Shown one piece after another: positions 31,911 to 44,726 of a DNA stretch of 64,000 bases (position 1 is the stretch's first letter; each line of letters begins with the position of its first letter). The stretch is taken from NCBI GenBank assembly GCA_023614405.1, contig CM042694.1, positions 86,039,285 through 86,103,284 of the forward strand, in the 5' to 3' direction. Origin of the DNA: Avena insularis. Taxonomy: Eukaryota; Streptophyta; Magnoliopsida; Poales; Poaceae. The position numbers were made by a program, and so were the translations under genes. The notes beneath the pieces are model-generated. The model saw only the letters and a program-made list of their open reading frames with translations, was not told the origin of the DNA and did not search any database.

Positions 31911-34217
31911 GATTAATACCCACTTAGGCCAAAAGCCTAAGCTTGGGGGGAGGTACGCCGACATCGCACTCATCTCCATATCATGTTTTGTCGGTACTTT
32001 GTATATTCATATTTCGTTCTCTTTTTAGTTTTTGTTCTTTCTTTGCTTTTGCTTTCTAAAACACAAAAAGACCAAAAATATTTCTGTTGTTTCTCTTTGA
32101 TTTTCATCTTTCTTTCTTTTTGCCTTGGTTTGCTTTTTCCTTTTTGCTTTGTTTGGACTATTCGAGAAAACCCAAAAAGATTTTGATTTGCTTGTTCTTC
32201 CCTTTTTGGTTCTTGTTTTAAAAATCGAAAACACAAAAAATATTTGTTGTTCTTCTTTGGTTTGGTGAGTTTTGTTGCAGGGTTCAAGCAGTCCCCAGTG
32301 GAACTTGGTTTCATATTATTATTCAAGCCACACAAGTGAAGGGCAATAATGAGGATTAATGACAACTTGAGGTGTGGTAAGAGGCTGGTAACAAACTCTA
32401 TTTGTTTTCATTTTTGTACATATACTCATCATTGTGGGCATGCTTAGTCTGTTCATGTAGGGTGTATGTTATTCATGGATGCTTAGTAGTTCTTGCTTTT
32501 TCATGATTAGTTCCAGCTTGCTAATTGTTTGTAGCATGTCATATGAATGTTTGCTTGCATTACTCTATTCATAGCTTGGTATGACACCGTGGTATCCTCC
32601 TCTGAATGTTTCATTTGAATTGACTTGGCACATGTTCACGCATGCATATGACTGAAATAATCAGTTAAGCCTCCATGAATTATTTTGCCTTGAGGATCTT
32701 GAATCACTTTCATGCCATGATTAATCCTGTTTTGTTGCAAGCATGATTATGACAGCTATTGCTCTCTCGTTTGTCGCTCCCTTACTATTGCTAGCCTTCA
32801 CTTACACTGAGTATGTTTTACTCGTGTTTCCAATTCCCTAAACCCAAATATTGCCAAAGTGTCCACCATACCTACCTATTAGCATCATTTGCTATTTCCG
32901 TGCATATTCAATATGCCTTGTTTTCTTCCGAATAAAATGTTTGCTTGTTATGAGAAAGTTAGTTAGTAAAGCTCTCACGAACTTGATGGCACACTTTATT
33001 TCCTACACTTAATAAACCTGAACCATTGTGACTGTCCATGAAAGTTATATGCTTGCAAATTATAGGCTAGGGATTAGCAGAACCGTGTTGTCACGGGGAA
33101 CGCTTTCAACACCTGTAAATATATACCCAGTTGATACCATGCTCTTTTGTTTGCGGATGTCGTCGGTGTGAAATAAAAGGGGAGCTTGTAAGTCCATGGA
33201 GTTATGTATGTGTGTTAGAGAAACGCCTGGGCCGCCGGTCTAATCCATGTTGTCATGGTGGAAACCTGCAGCGTAATCATAATAAGTATCTATGAAGCAT
33301 TCTTCTTATAAAAAGAGAGAGAGAGAGATAGCTATTGAGAAAAATAAAAAAAAGAGATTTGAGAAAAGAGGAAAGAGAGAAAAAATCACTATTTTCCCAT
33401 GGTAAATAAGAAGATTGCTGAGATACTCATTGTCTGCTTGCCTTGTCATTTTGATATGGGGATTCTTCCGTATCATCGGGCAAGGGGTACCCCGTTGGCG
33501 GTTCTCTATGATACGCACATATTTACAATGACAAGAACTTACCGGTAACTAAAGTTGAGTAGCATGAGGAGCGGCCCTCGTACTCAAGGGACATGGGATT
33601 TTCAGTTTATGGTCTGTCAAGCATATAACTTAGATTGGACCTCACTTTCACCTTAACCTTATTAAAGATGCTTATGATAGGGGCAATGAGATCTCAAAGC
33701 TAATGAGTACCATACTTTCAGCATTTGGAAGACTTTCAAACTATTCAAAACCTTTCTCATTTCCTTGTTGAGTCTCCACCTATTCTATGAGCACCTTCTT
33801 GAGAGCATAGTTGTCATTCTTAGTGTAATGTGCTTGTCTCAAAACTTGATTATTTGTGTTATGACTTTGATGCTTGTATCTTTGATATCTTTACTTCTAG
33901 TCTTCACCTGGTCTTCAGAGGTGCCTTGGCATTCACAATAAAGAGGCAAGCGAGATACCACTCTATCATACCTTGTTGTGAGCATTGTAATGTTGCTTAT
34001 TTTTATGCTTCATGCTACTTATTATTTTTGAGTTGGAATCTATTCATAGCTTGTAATGCCTATTAAGTAAACTTAGTTGCATACTCTTTATTATGAATTG
34101 TCTAAGTAGTAATCACATGCTGAGAATATATACATCATATGAAGCAAATGTGTTCGTGAAAGTTTCTTTTATCGCACTCAGTTTTCAACTGAATTGCTTG
34201 AGGACAAGCAATAAGCT
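31911..34217 (+). mobile_element. Element D non-coding 3' domain
   Basis: No gene supported. It opens with the polypurine-like AAAAGCCTAAGCTTGGGGGG at 31931-31950. A T-rich segment with repeated TTTTGTTCTTTC and AAAACACAAAAA words follows (32000-32280). From about 32580 it is the same domain as in element A. A GA microsatellite lies at 33312-33330 and varies in F. Confidence 0.8.
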
Positions 34218-34232
34218 AAGCTTGGGGGGAGT
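34218..34232 (+). promoter_or_regulatory. Polypurine tract of element D
   Basis: AAGCTTGGGGGGAGT directly precedes the 3' LTR. Confidence 0.9.
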
Positions 34233-35609
34233 TGATACGTCCAAAACGTATCTACTTTCCCGAACACTTTTGCTATTGTTTCTCCTCTATACTTGTGTGA
34301 TTTGGATGCAACTAATGCAAACTGACGCTGTTTTCAGCAGAATTGCCTTGGTGTCTACTTTTTGTGCAGAAAATCAACTATTAGGAAAAATCCCGAAAAA
34401 TATGCCAAAAATCCTATTTCACCCGAAGACTCAGAGCGAATACGAGACGGAGGGGCTGGGCTGAGCCACACCACCGGCATGAGGCTAGGCCTGGCTGCGC
34501 CAGGGGGTGGTCTGGCCGCCCCAGACACCCCCTGGTCTCCCTCTTCGCCTATAAGATGCCTTCTGACCTAAAAACTCAGGGGGGGTCGACGTTTTTCCAG
34601 AAAGAGTTCCGCTCCGCCGCCACCACCAGATTCCACGATTCGGAACCAGAAACTCCATTCTGGCACCCTACCGGGACGGGGAATTGGAGGAGATCATCGC
34701 CATTATCATCACCATCGCTTCTCCATCGACCATCCATATTTCCCCCATCTATGAGTGAGTAATCCCCCGTTGTAGGCTATGGGGATGGTAGGGATTGGAT
34801 GAGATTGTTCATGTAATGGCATCAGATTATTAGGGCATGGTGCCTAGTATCTACTATTAGTGCTTTTTGACTTTGTTGCCACTTGTTATGCTTAATGATT
34901 GTCACTAGGGCCCGAGTGCCATGATTTCAGATCTGAACATGTTATTGATTCATTATGATAGTATTATTTATGGTCTTACCTGCAAGTTGTATACACACGT
35001 TGTTGTCCGGAATCAATGGCCCCGGCGATGTAAATCGGGATAACCGGAGGGAATGGCTTTGATGTGAGGATCACATGTGTTCACAGAGTGTTAATGCTTT
35101 GCTCCGGTGCTCTATTAAAAGGAGCACCTTAATTGCCAGTAGTTCCCTTGAGGCCCCGCTGCAAACGGGCTGGCAGGAAAAAAGATGTTGTGCAAGTTCT
35201 CATTGCGAGCACGTATGACTATATATGGAACACATGCCTAGGATTATCTAGTACTTGGATGCTTTATATTTATCTGCAATTGCCCTATGTTCTGATTGCT
35301 ATATGAATTGTCTTGTCCATGCAACGCCCGTCCATCCATCCCTATGCCTACCGCACTCGAATCCTACTGTTTGCTGCTATTGTTACTACTGTCTTTACTT
35401 TACTACTGCTATTACTTTACTATTCCTACTACAAAACTGTTGCTACCGATAAACTGCTGTGAGCAAGATTGTTTCCAGGTATAGCTGAATTGACAACTAA
35501 GTTGTTAAGGCTTATACATATTCTTTGGCTCCCCTTGTGTCGAATCAATAAATTGGGTTTCACTTCCCTCGAAAATACTGCGATATACCCCTATACTTGT
35601 GGGTCATCA
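34233..35609 (+). repeat. 3' LTR of element D
   Basis: 1377 bp, TGATACGTCC to GGGTCATCA, with GCCTATAAG at 34548-34556. It is followed by ccaac (35610-35614). Confidence 0.92.
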
Positions 35610-35669
35610 CCAACTCCCCCATAATCTATGCATGTGTGATGAACTTGAATTTCATTGCATATATTGCCA

Positions 35670-36202
35670 ACCTCGTTTTTGAACTTGTCTTCATCACACC
35701 ATGATCGCCGAGGATGGCAAGCTCCAAGCATGAGATCTTCTAGAGATGGTGCATCTTGAGCTTGCACTTCATTTCTTGATGATGTCTTGAAGATAGCCAT
35801 GAGGAACTCCATCTTCTTCTTTTTCTACTTGATTCCAATAGGCACAAATCCCTTGGATATTGCTTCTTATTTTCCAGCCTTGAAACCAACACATGGTCCA
35901 AGAGATGCCAATGGACAAACCTACAAGTGAAACTAAATTTACACATTAGTCCATTGGGATTGTCATTAATTACCAAAACCACACATGGGGGCATACCTGC
36001 CCTTTCAATCTCCCCCATTTTGGTAATTGATGACAATCCCCTATAGAGGGTTTAAATATGGAATTTAACGAACAAAATGGTTGCCCCAACATCAAATACT
36101 ACACAAGTATGTGATGTTGGTACAACCACAATATATAGAGCCAACTCCCCCACGATCTATGCATGTGTGATGAACTTGAATTTCATTGCATATATTGCCA
36201 AC
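35670..36202 (-). repeat. Tandem duplication copy 2 in element E
   Basis: 533 bp matching copy 1 (20598-21074 plus 35615-35669, about 532 bp) with scattered substitutions. The join shows the shared word AACCTC (AACCTCCTTTTT in copy 1, AACCTCGTTTTT here). It therefore carries a second, orphan LTR start and polypurine tract inside E. Confidence 0.85.
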
Positions 36203-39200
36203 CATTATCGTTGGAAGAGTTTCCTCTATATATTAAACATGCCAGGCAACAACAAATATGTAAGCGCATGTAAGGCTAATGCTTAAGAACCAACTCAAAG
36301 CATAAACCAATTGTCCTTAAACCCTCTAAAACTTCTCCCCCATTGGCATCGATTGCCAAAATGGGTGAAAATTTCTAGATGGCCAATATAGTGAGACTCC
36401 CTCCAAAGGTGTGCATATGCACATATCCGATGACGAATCCTTGGGAGGAAGTAAAACTATATAGAGGACCCAAAAATTGCAAAAATAAAAGAAAAAGAAA
36501 GAAGCTTCAACAAATGAAGCGAGCAACCAAAAAGACCCAAAAATATCAATTGACAACGACAATTGATACCAAAAGAAAATAACAAGATATTATGATATGA
36601 GCAAATGAGTGTTTAGATGAAATAGGGAAGCTCTCCAATCTTTGTGCAAAATATAGGATCATCATTTGCATACATCATGCACAAATATAGAATCCTCACT
36701 CCCCCATAGACATTTAAAAACTCAAACAAAAAGAAAGAAGGAAGATGAGCATTCTTAAATGACTTAGAGAAGCTCCCCAAGAATTATGCACCAATTATAA
36801 TAATTGTATTTGGAAACAAAGTGCACAATCATGGAATCATCACTCCTACAAACTCTTTTAACAATACACCACAAGAGAGATCAAATTATGAGTGCCCGGA
36901 GATGCTAACAAACCGTACAAGCACTCATAGGAAAATAAATTTGGAAGGCATCGAAGAGTCAAAAATAAATAAAGAGTGGTCTCCAAGGAAAACAAAAACA
37001 ACCAAAGATTTATATTCTCTTGTGTGTATAATTTTCTAGGTGGAAAATATCACAAAGACATATGCCCACAAAGAAACATGCACACACAAAATAGATACAC
37101 AAGAAAGCACATGAACAACAAAATGAAGTCATATAATATACCAATAAGATTTTTGCTTGAAGGCAGGGCCAAAGGCTCAAATATATCTTATTGTACATCA
37201 ATGAGCTTCAAACAAAAACACACTACATACATTGCAACTATTACCAAGGGAAAAAGGAATAGTTGAAATATGTGGAGGAAGGCAACAAGTATCACACATA
37301 GAAATCAACTATGCAAAATACTCACTATTGCACATGAGAGAAAGTTGAGGAAAGGATAGGTAATATGATTGTTAGATTGACATATTTGGGATGAGTGAAT
37401 CATGATCATGATTTTGTATAGTCCCACTTATATGCACTCATCTCACCATACTCACATTTGCAATAGAGGAGAAGTTGCAAACACTAAAATAAGAACCACA
37501 AAAATTGTACAAACACAAATTCATGCCAACAAGCAACCTACAAAAGGTTGGAAACAACATAAGTATGCATGAGATAGATATTTTTTACCGAGATATAGTT
37601 GGTAGGATGTAGAGGATATGAATTAGTTGATCATCCTAGCTTGCATCCAATTGACATGTAGACACCACTTCTTCCTAGTTCAAGATACAAGCACCCAATA
37701 TATCTCCAATGTACCTAAAACACAATTAAGTACACTATGTTCCCAAACAAATTGGGTCCAAAGTAGTTAGTGAAACTACAATATATAGGAGAAGCTCCAC
37801 ATAAATATGTGCATATTAATATGAAATTGAATTTCATGCACATCTTAGCCAATAGGTTTGGTGGAGTTTCCCCTCTATATTGGATCATAGAAAGAAAGCA
37901 TGCCATAATATATTCATGAAGTAAATATGCATGCACAAGACTTTCAAGAACCAAAAAGGAGATATAATTTGAACTAAAACACCAAGTAAACCAAGAAGTA
38001 ACACACAAGAGTGTGACACGACAAACGGTGTCCAAATTGTATCAAAGGGCCAAATCAACACATGAAAGGACACAAATTCAACAAATGAACAAGGAAAAAG
38101 CCAAAGAGTGAAAGATGCATAAGACACACAATGCTCAAGGATTTATCTCATTCTAAAAGACCAAAACAAGTAACAAAGAATGAGACAAAGCCAACTCCCA
38201 AATAGAGCAAGGTTACAACACATAAACCAAACTCTCTACACTTTTCATGATGGCACAAAGTACCAAAAGAAAAGAACAAGCATCCAAGCACAAGAAACAC
38301 TATATGGATCAAATTAAGAAGCATAAACATGAGTATTCTAAATAATATAGGAGAGCTCCCCCATGAGTGGTGCATTACTTAGAATTTTGCTATTGAATGC
38401 AAAATGCACACAAGTGAGATCATCACCACTACCTACATTAAATAAAACACAAGAGAATACCAATAAACTAAACGGATCCACAAGAGGCAAGGAAAACATG
38501 GGAGTCAAATGAAAACATTTTCTTGGACAAAGATAGAAAAAACAAAGGCCAAAATGAATATGATCGACAAATTCTACCTTATATGGAGTACCACTTTTCC
38601 AATGACAAGAATTATGGGGAAACATTTCCCAAGGTAGTTTGCAAGGATATCATGATCATATTCACAACAATAAGCATATGAAAAATATAAAAAATAAGCA
38701 TGATGCTTCGATGGAGATTTCTTGATAGCTCCAAATAGTCACACAATCATTAAAGATTAAAGTAACTTGAAGCAAATGGTTTCCATGGAGGATATGGAGG
38801 TCCAAATATGAGGAAACACATATCAAGAAAAACTCTCACAAACAAGATCCAAAAGATGAGCAATAAAAGCAATCCAAAGTAATTGGAACTTGTTTGAGCT
38901 AAATGTGTCTCTTAGGATCTAGATAAATATCAATATCAATTCTAAGTGACACTACCTAAAATGTCCACATTTTCTAGGTTTGTAATATGCATAAAGCATA
39001 TGACTCCTCCATAATGTGATAAATCAAGAAAACTCAACAAGAGGTAAAAACATCCAAATAGAGATGATTAATGGACATTATGGAACTTAAATTTATCATG
39101 AGAAAGACATACCACATAGAGACTAGATAAAATTGTAATATACATACTAAGTGGTATTCCTCATGTACACACATTTTAGGATTGTGGAAAGCCCAAACAT

Positions 39201-39576
39201 AACAGTCCCCTAGTCCAATAATCTCTCGCAAGAGCCCAAAAAGATACCAAATGAATTCAACAAAGGCTCCAAACCAAGAACACAAATACATGATGTGCCA
39301 ACTAGCATAGACAAATATACTTGATGACTCAATATAAGTACGAGGGAAGCACAACATATACAACCACATGCAAGGTACAAAACCACACATGCACAAGGGA
39401 GCAAGTAACTTTCAATGGAAGTGAGTTAAGCACATGTTACCGCAAGGAGGAACATTAGATATGAGATAGAGGCAAGATAATCAAATTGGCTTGACTTGAC
39501 AAAAATAAATGATGAAGATCCCTCAATTCTTCATAATCTAGCCAAGCCTGCAATGCCCTCCACAAACACCTATTGA
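36203..39576 (-). mobile_element. Element E non-coding 3' domain
   Basis: 3.4 kb of A-rich (plus strand) sequence with no supported ORF. A loose motif recurs: an (A)GCTCCCC-like word followed by TATGCAC- or TGTGCA-like words, near 36144, 36331, 36629, 36771, 37791 and 38353. The unit at 37791-37870 shares ATTGAATTTCATGCA with AATTTCATTGCATATATTGC of the units at 35615 and 36144. It looks like diverged internal duplications of the polypurine-adjacent region. Confidence 0.65.
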
Positions 39577-41060
39577 TCAAGTTTTAGCTTGTTGGTCCCC
39601 AACCAAGTTGGGTCCTAAGAAGTTAGTCACAATAGGCTTGGCAACCCAAATGGTTCTTTTCTTGACACCACATTGGGCGCCAACATATTTGGCAAACACA
39701 TTTCTCACCTCATCCTTACGAAGAGAATATACATCATCAATCAAGATAGGCTTGGATGAGGAGTTACCCATGGTGCATGAGGAAGAAAGGTGCCCCTTCT
39801 CGTGGCATATGTAGCAAGTTCTTCTCTTGCTATCTTTGTTCTTGGAAGATGCCACCCCTTGAGGAAGATCTTGAGTCTTGGGAAGAGGCCCGCTTCTAGC
39901 TTGAGGTGGAGTTTGAGGCTGCTTCCCTTGTTGCTTCTTCTTCAATGGGCAACATATCACATGATGTCCTTCTTCCTTGCACTTGAAGCACACAATGTTG
40001 GCCGGATTCTTCACTTGACCTTGGACATTCTTCTTGTTGCCCTTGTGCTTCAACTTGTTGGTGGGCCTGTTCTTGATGTTGGAGTTATATCCAAGCCCAC
40101 TCTTGTCATTTGGGGATCTTCGCACACCCAAGATGTTCTTGAGTGTGGTCTTCCCTTCATGACACTTCTTCAAGTCATTCTTCAAAGAATTGACTTGAGC
40201 CTTGAGCTTCTTGTTTTTGTCTACATGGTTAGTATCAACAACAATACTAGAGGAAGTAGATGCTACGTTGTTAGAGCAACAAGGCAGGGGATGCAATTCA
40301 TCAAAGGATATAGCATGGTTATGAGATGATGAATCACAAGGACTAGCACATGGCAATATGACACTAGGAGTAGTTGTAGTGCTAATGTCCACATGAGGCA
40401 TACTAGATGTTACCTTTGACATAATAGCCTCATGAGCCAACTTTAGACTACCATGGGAAACTAGAAGGTCCTCATACGAGCTTGAGAGCTTAGCATGACT
40501 CTCTTCCAATTTCCCATAGTTGCTAGTTAGCAAAGCAAGTTGAGCATGTAGCTCAACATTCTCCTTCACAATAGATGCTTCACAAGAGATAGAGTTAGTA
40601 GCACAAGCACCATGATTAAATGCAAGAGGTGAGGCCAACTTGGAAAGCTCTTCTGAGTAGGAAGCTTTAAGTTGCTCATGTGACTCGGTGCGTTTGATGA
40701 GCTCACCCTTTATGAACCTAGAGCCATTGTTGAGGTGCTCAAAATCCTCAAGGAGTTTAGCATAGGCAACTTCAAGCTCATCATTTTTAATTTGGAGGTC
40801 ACTTGCCACCTCAAGATCTCTATCATGAGATTTCTTTACTCTAGATAGCTCTAAAGCAATGGTCTCCTCAAGAGATTCCTTGGTGGTTTGTTCCTCTTCA
40901 AGAGCTTCATTTAAGTTTGCAATGTCATTAGCATACTCACGCTCAAGACTACTCATTTTGTCAATTGTGTCCTCATGCTCATAAATTAGTTGCTTACTTT
41001 CAATGGAAAAGTTCAAGATTTTAATGAAAGTAGAGCAAGCATTTTTATCATTGTGTAGAG
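39577..41060 (-). pseudogene. gag: Element E gag-like protein with coiled coil and two zinc knuckles
   Basis: The minus-strand frame from 41060 to a TGA at 39579-39577 is open for about 494 codons. The N-terminus is lost to insertion of F; the first 47 residues of the apparent longer ORF come from F's LTR. About 130 residues predict as coiled coil (LNEALEEEQTTKESLEETIA and following). A low-complexity middle is followed by two CCHC knuckles, CFKCKEEGHHVICC and CYICHEKGHLSSSC, both CX2CX4HX4C. The C-terminus, KKRTIWVAKPIVTNFLGPN, resembles the WVPK linker that precedes protease/integrase in grass Copia elements. The stop comes just where protease would begin. Long intactness suggests recent origin or selection. 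Confidence 0.75.
41056..41060. repeat. Presumed left target-site duplication of element F (tagag)
   Basis: The five bases left of F's LTR are tagag. The partner copy would lie beyond the right edge, so this is unconfirmed. Confidence 0.4.
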
Positions 41061-42450
41061 TGATGACCCACAAGTATAGGGGGTGTATCGCAGTATTTTC
41101 GAGGGAAGTGAAACCCAATTTATTGATTCGACACAAGGGGAGCCAAAGAATATTTATCAGCCTTAACAACTGAGTTGTCAATTCAGCTGCACCTGGAAAC
41201 AATCTTGCTCACAACAGTTTATCAATAGCAACAGTTTTGTAGTAGGAATAGCAAAGTAACAGACGATAAAGCAAAGATGAGTAACAAAAGCGGTAAATAG
41301 TGGGATTCGAAAGCGGTAGGCATAGGGATGGATGGGCCAGGCGTTGCATGGACAAGACAATTCACATAGCAATCAGAACATAGGGCAATTGCAGATAAAT
41401 AAGATAAAGCATCCAAGTACTAGACAATCCTAGGCATGTGTTCCATATATAGTCATACGTGATCGCAATGAGAACTTGCACAACATCTTTTGTCCTGCCA
41501 GCCCGTTTGCAGCGGGGCCTCTAGGGAACTACTGGCAATTAAGGTGCTCCTTTTAATAGAGCACCGGAGCAAAGCATTAACACTCCGTGAACACATGTGA
41601 TCCTCACATCAAAGACTTTCCCTTCCGGCTACCCGATTTACATCGCCGGGACCATAGGTTCCGCAACAACGACGTGTGTATACAACTTGTAGATAAGACT
41701 AGAAACAATACTATCATAATGAATCAATAATAAGTTCAGATCTGAAATCATGGCACTCGGGCCCTAGTGACAAGCATTAAGCACAACAAGTCGCAACAAA
41801 GTCATAAAGCACTAATAAAAGATACTAGGCACCATGCCCTAACAATCTGATGCCATTACATGAACGATCTCATCCAATCCCTACCATCCCCATAGCCTAC
41901 AGCGGGGGATTACTCACTCATAGATGGGGGAAACATGGATGGTCGATGGAGAAGCGATGGTGATGATGATGGCGATGATCTCCTCCAATTCCCCGTCCCG
42001 ACAGGGTGCCAGAATGGAGTTTCTGGTACTGTTTCGTGGAATCTGGTGGTGGTGGCAGAGCGGAACTCCTTCTGGAAAAACGTCGAACCCCCCGAAGTTT
42101 TTAGGTCAGAAGGCTCCTTATAGGCGAAGAGAGAGGCCGAGGGGGTGCCTGGGGGGCCCACACCACCCCTTGGCGCGGCCTGGCCTGGCCCGCGCCAGCA
42201 GGTGGTGTGGCCACCCCAGGGCTCTTCTCCGTCTCGTATTCTGGCTCCTGGAGTCTTCGGGTGAAATAGGATTTTTGGCATATTTTTCGGGATTTTTCCT
42301 AATAGTTGATTTTCTGCACAAAAAATAGACACCAAGGCAATTCTGCTGAAAACAGCGTCAGTTTGCATTAGTTGCATCCAAATCACACAAGTATAGAGGA
42401 GAAACAATAGCAAAAGTGTTCGGGAAAGTAGATACGTTTTGGACGTATCA
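41061..42450 (-). repeat. 3' LTR of element F
   Basis: 1390 bp; the plus strand reads TGATGACCCACAAG to GGACGTATCA, the reverse complement of D's LTR ends. TATA-like CGCCTATAAG lies on the minus strand at 42126-42117. Confidence 0.92.
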
Positions 42451-42465
42451 ACTCCCCCCAAGCTT
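42451..42465 (-). promoter_or_regulatory. Polypurine tract of element F
   Basis: The minus strand reads AAGCTTGGGGGGAGT directly before the LTR. Confidence 0.9.
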
Positions 42466-44687
42466 AGCTTATTGCTCGTTCTCAAGCAATTCAGTTGAAA
42501 ACTGAGTGCGATAAAAGAACTTTCACGAACACAATTGCTTCATATGATGTAAATATTCTCAGCAATGTGATCAACTACTTAGACAATTCATAATAAAGAG
42601 TATGCAACTGAGTCTACTTAGTAGTCATTGCAAGCTATGAAGAGATTCCAACTCAAGAATAATAAGTAGCACAAAGCACAAACATAAGCAACATTACAAT
42701 GCTCATAGAAAGGTATGATAGAGTGGTTTCTCGCTTGCCTTTGATTATGAATGTCAAGGCACCTCTGAAGTTCAAGTGATGACTAGAAGTAAAGATATCA
42801 AGGATACAAGCATCAAAGTCATAACACAAATAATCAAGTAATGAAACAAACATAAAGAATGACAACTATGCTCTCAAGAAGGTGCTCAAAGAATATGTGG
42901 AGACTCAACAAGTAGAAGAAAAAGGTTTTGAATAATTTTGAAAGGCTTCCAAATGCTGAAAGTATAGTACTCGTTAGCTTTGAGCTCTCATTGCCCCTAT
43001 CATAAGCATCTTTAATGTGGTTAAGGTGAAAGTGAGGTCCAATCTGAGTTATATGCTTGAAAGACTATAAACTGGAAATCCCAAGTCCCTTGAGTACGAG
43101 GGCCGCTCCTCATGCTACTCAACTTTAGTTACTGGTAAGTTCTTGTCATCGTAAGTATGTGCGTATCATTGAGAACCGCCAACTGGGTACCCCTTGCCCA
43201 ATGATACGGAAGAATCCCCATATCAAAATGACAAGGCAAGCAGACAATGAGTATCTCAGTAATCTTCTTATTTACCATAGGAAAATGGTGCTTTTTTCTC
43301 TCTTTCCTCTTTTCATAAATCTTTTTCTTTTTCTCAATAGCTATCTCTCTCTTTTTTTATAAGAAGAATGCTTCATAGATATCATTATGGTTACGCTGCA
43401 GGTTTCCACCATGTCAGCATCGATTAGACCAGCGGCCCAGGCGTTTCTCTAACACACATACATAACTCCATGGACTTACAAGCTCCCCTTTTATTTCACA
43501 CCGACGACATCCGCAAACAAAAGAGCAAGGTATCAACTGGGTATATATTTACAAGTGTTGAAAGCGTTCATGACAAAGACGCAGTTCGCTAATCCCCAGC
43601 CTATAATTTGCAAGCATATAACTTTCATGGAGAGTTCACAATGGTTCAGGTTTATTAAGTGCAGGAAATAAAGTGTGCCATCAAGTTCGTGAGAGCTTTA
43701 CTAACTAACTTTCTCATAACAAGCAAACATTTTATTCTGAAGAAAACAAGGCATATTGAATATGCAGATGCTAATGGGTAGGTATGGTGGACACTTTGGA
43801 AATATTTGGTTTAGGAAGTTAGAAACTGGAGTAAAACACTCAGTGGAAGTGAAGGCTAGCAATAGTAAGGGAGCGACAAACGGGAGAGCAATAGCTGTCA
43901 TTATCATGCTTGCAACAAAACAAGACTACTCATGGCATGAAAGTGATTCAAGATCCTCAAGGCAAAATAATTCGTCAAGGCTTAACTGATTATTACAGTC
44001 ATGTGCATGCATGATCATGTGCCAAGTCGATCAAATGAAACATTCAGAGGAGGATACCACAGTGTCATACCAATTTATGAATAGAGTAATGCAAGCAAAC
44101 ATTCATAAGACATGCTGCAAACTATTAGCGAGCTGGAGCTAATCACAAGAAAGCAAGAACTACTAAATATCCAAAGATAACATACACTCTACATGAACGG
44201 ACTAAGCAAGCTCACAATGATGAGTATACGTACAAAAATGAAAACAAATAGAGTTCATTACCAGCCTCTTACCACGCCTCAAGTTGTCATTAATCCTCAT
44301 TATTGCTCTTCACTTGTGTGGCTTGAATAATAATATGAAACCAATAATCCACTAAGAACTGCCGAACCTTGCAGCCAACTCACAAAAACCAAAGAAGAAC
44401 GATAAATATTTTTGGTGTTTTTGATTTTTAAACAAAAACCAAAAGAGAAAAACAAGCAAAGCAAAATCTTTTTGGGTTTTTCGAATAGTTCAAACAAAGC
44501 AAAAAGGAACAAGCAAACTAAAGCAAAAAGAAGAAGCAAACCAAAGAGAAACAACAAAAATATTTTTGGTCTTTTTGTGTTTTTAGAAAGCAAAAGCAAA
44601 GAAGAACGAAAACTAAAAAGAGAACGAAAGAATGAATATACAAAGAACCGTCGCAATCATGATATGGAGATGAGTGCGGTGTCGACG
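42466..44687 (-). mobile_element. Element F non-coding 3' domain
   Basis: Reverse-complement counterpart of 31950-34217, with the same order of blocks and an equivalent GA-rich microsatellite at about 43295-43370. No gene supported. Confidence 0.8.
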
Positions 44688-44711
44688 TACCTCCCCCCAA
44701 GCTTAGGCTTT
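44688..44711 (-). promoter_or_regulatory. Internal polypurine-like tract of element F
   Basis: The minus strand reads AAAAGCCTAAGCTTGGGGGG then AGGT, identical to D at 31931-31954. It lies just after the accessory ORF and about 2.2 kb from the true polypurine tract. Confidence 0.65.
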
Positions 44712-44726
44712 TGGCCTAAGTGGGTA

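Larger units (their letters stand above)
21075..35609 (+). mobile_element. Element D: Athila-like non-autonomous Gypsy (gag, protease, accessory ORF)
   Basis: Two LTRs of about 1.38 kb (21075-22450, 34233-35609) begin TGATAC(A/G)TCCAAAACGTATC and end TGTGGGTCATCA. A tRNA-Asp primer site and an AAGCTTGGGGGGAGT polypurine tract give plus orientation. Order: gag, protease (split by solo LTR G), GC-rich island, putative intron, accessory ORF, internal polypurine-like motif, long non-coding 3' domain. RT, RNase H and integrase are absent. Element F is a second copy with the same design. Confidence 0.92.
18569..41060 (-). mobile_element. Element E: gag-only LTR element, interrupted by D and F
   Basis: On the minus strand the visible parts are: gag from 41060 to 39577, a 3.4 kb non-coding 3' domain, a duplicated LTR/polypurine segment, the polypurine tract and the 3' LTR. 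D (21075-35609) and F (41061 rightward) are insertions. No protease, RT or integrase is seen in the visible part, so at best it is non-autonomous. The gag style and the GGGGGAGAT polypurine tract suggest the SIRE/Maximus side of Copia, but with no pol this is a weak inference. The 5' half lies beyond the window. Confidence 0.7.

Noticed and set aside
36821..39404. Many ORFs of 60-120 codons on both strands
   Set aside because: They lie in A/T-rich non-coding sequence of element E; they are low complexity and lack domains.
41061..41202. First 47 codons of the 541-codon minus ORF at 39577-41202
   Set aside because: They are encoded by F's LTR and fused in frame by chance at the insertion point; they are not part of E's gag.
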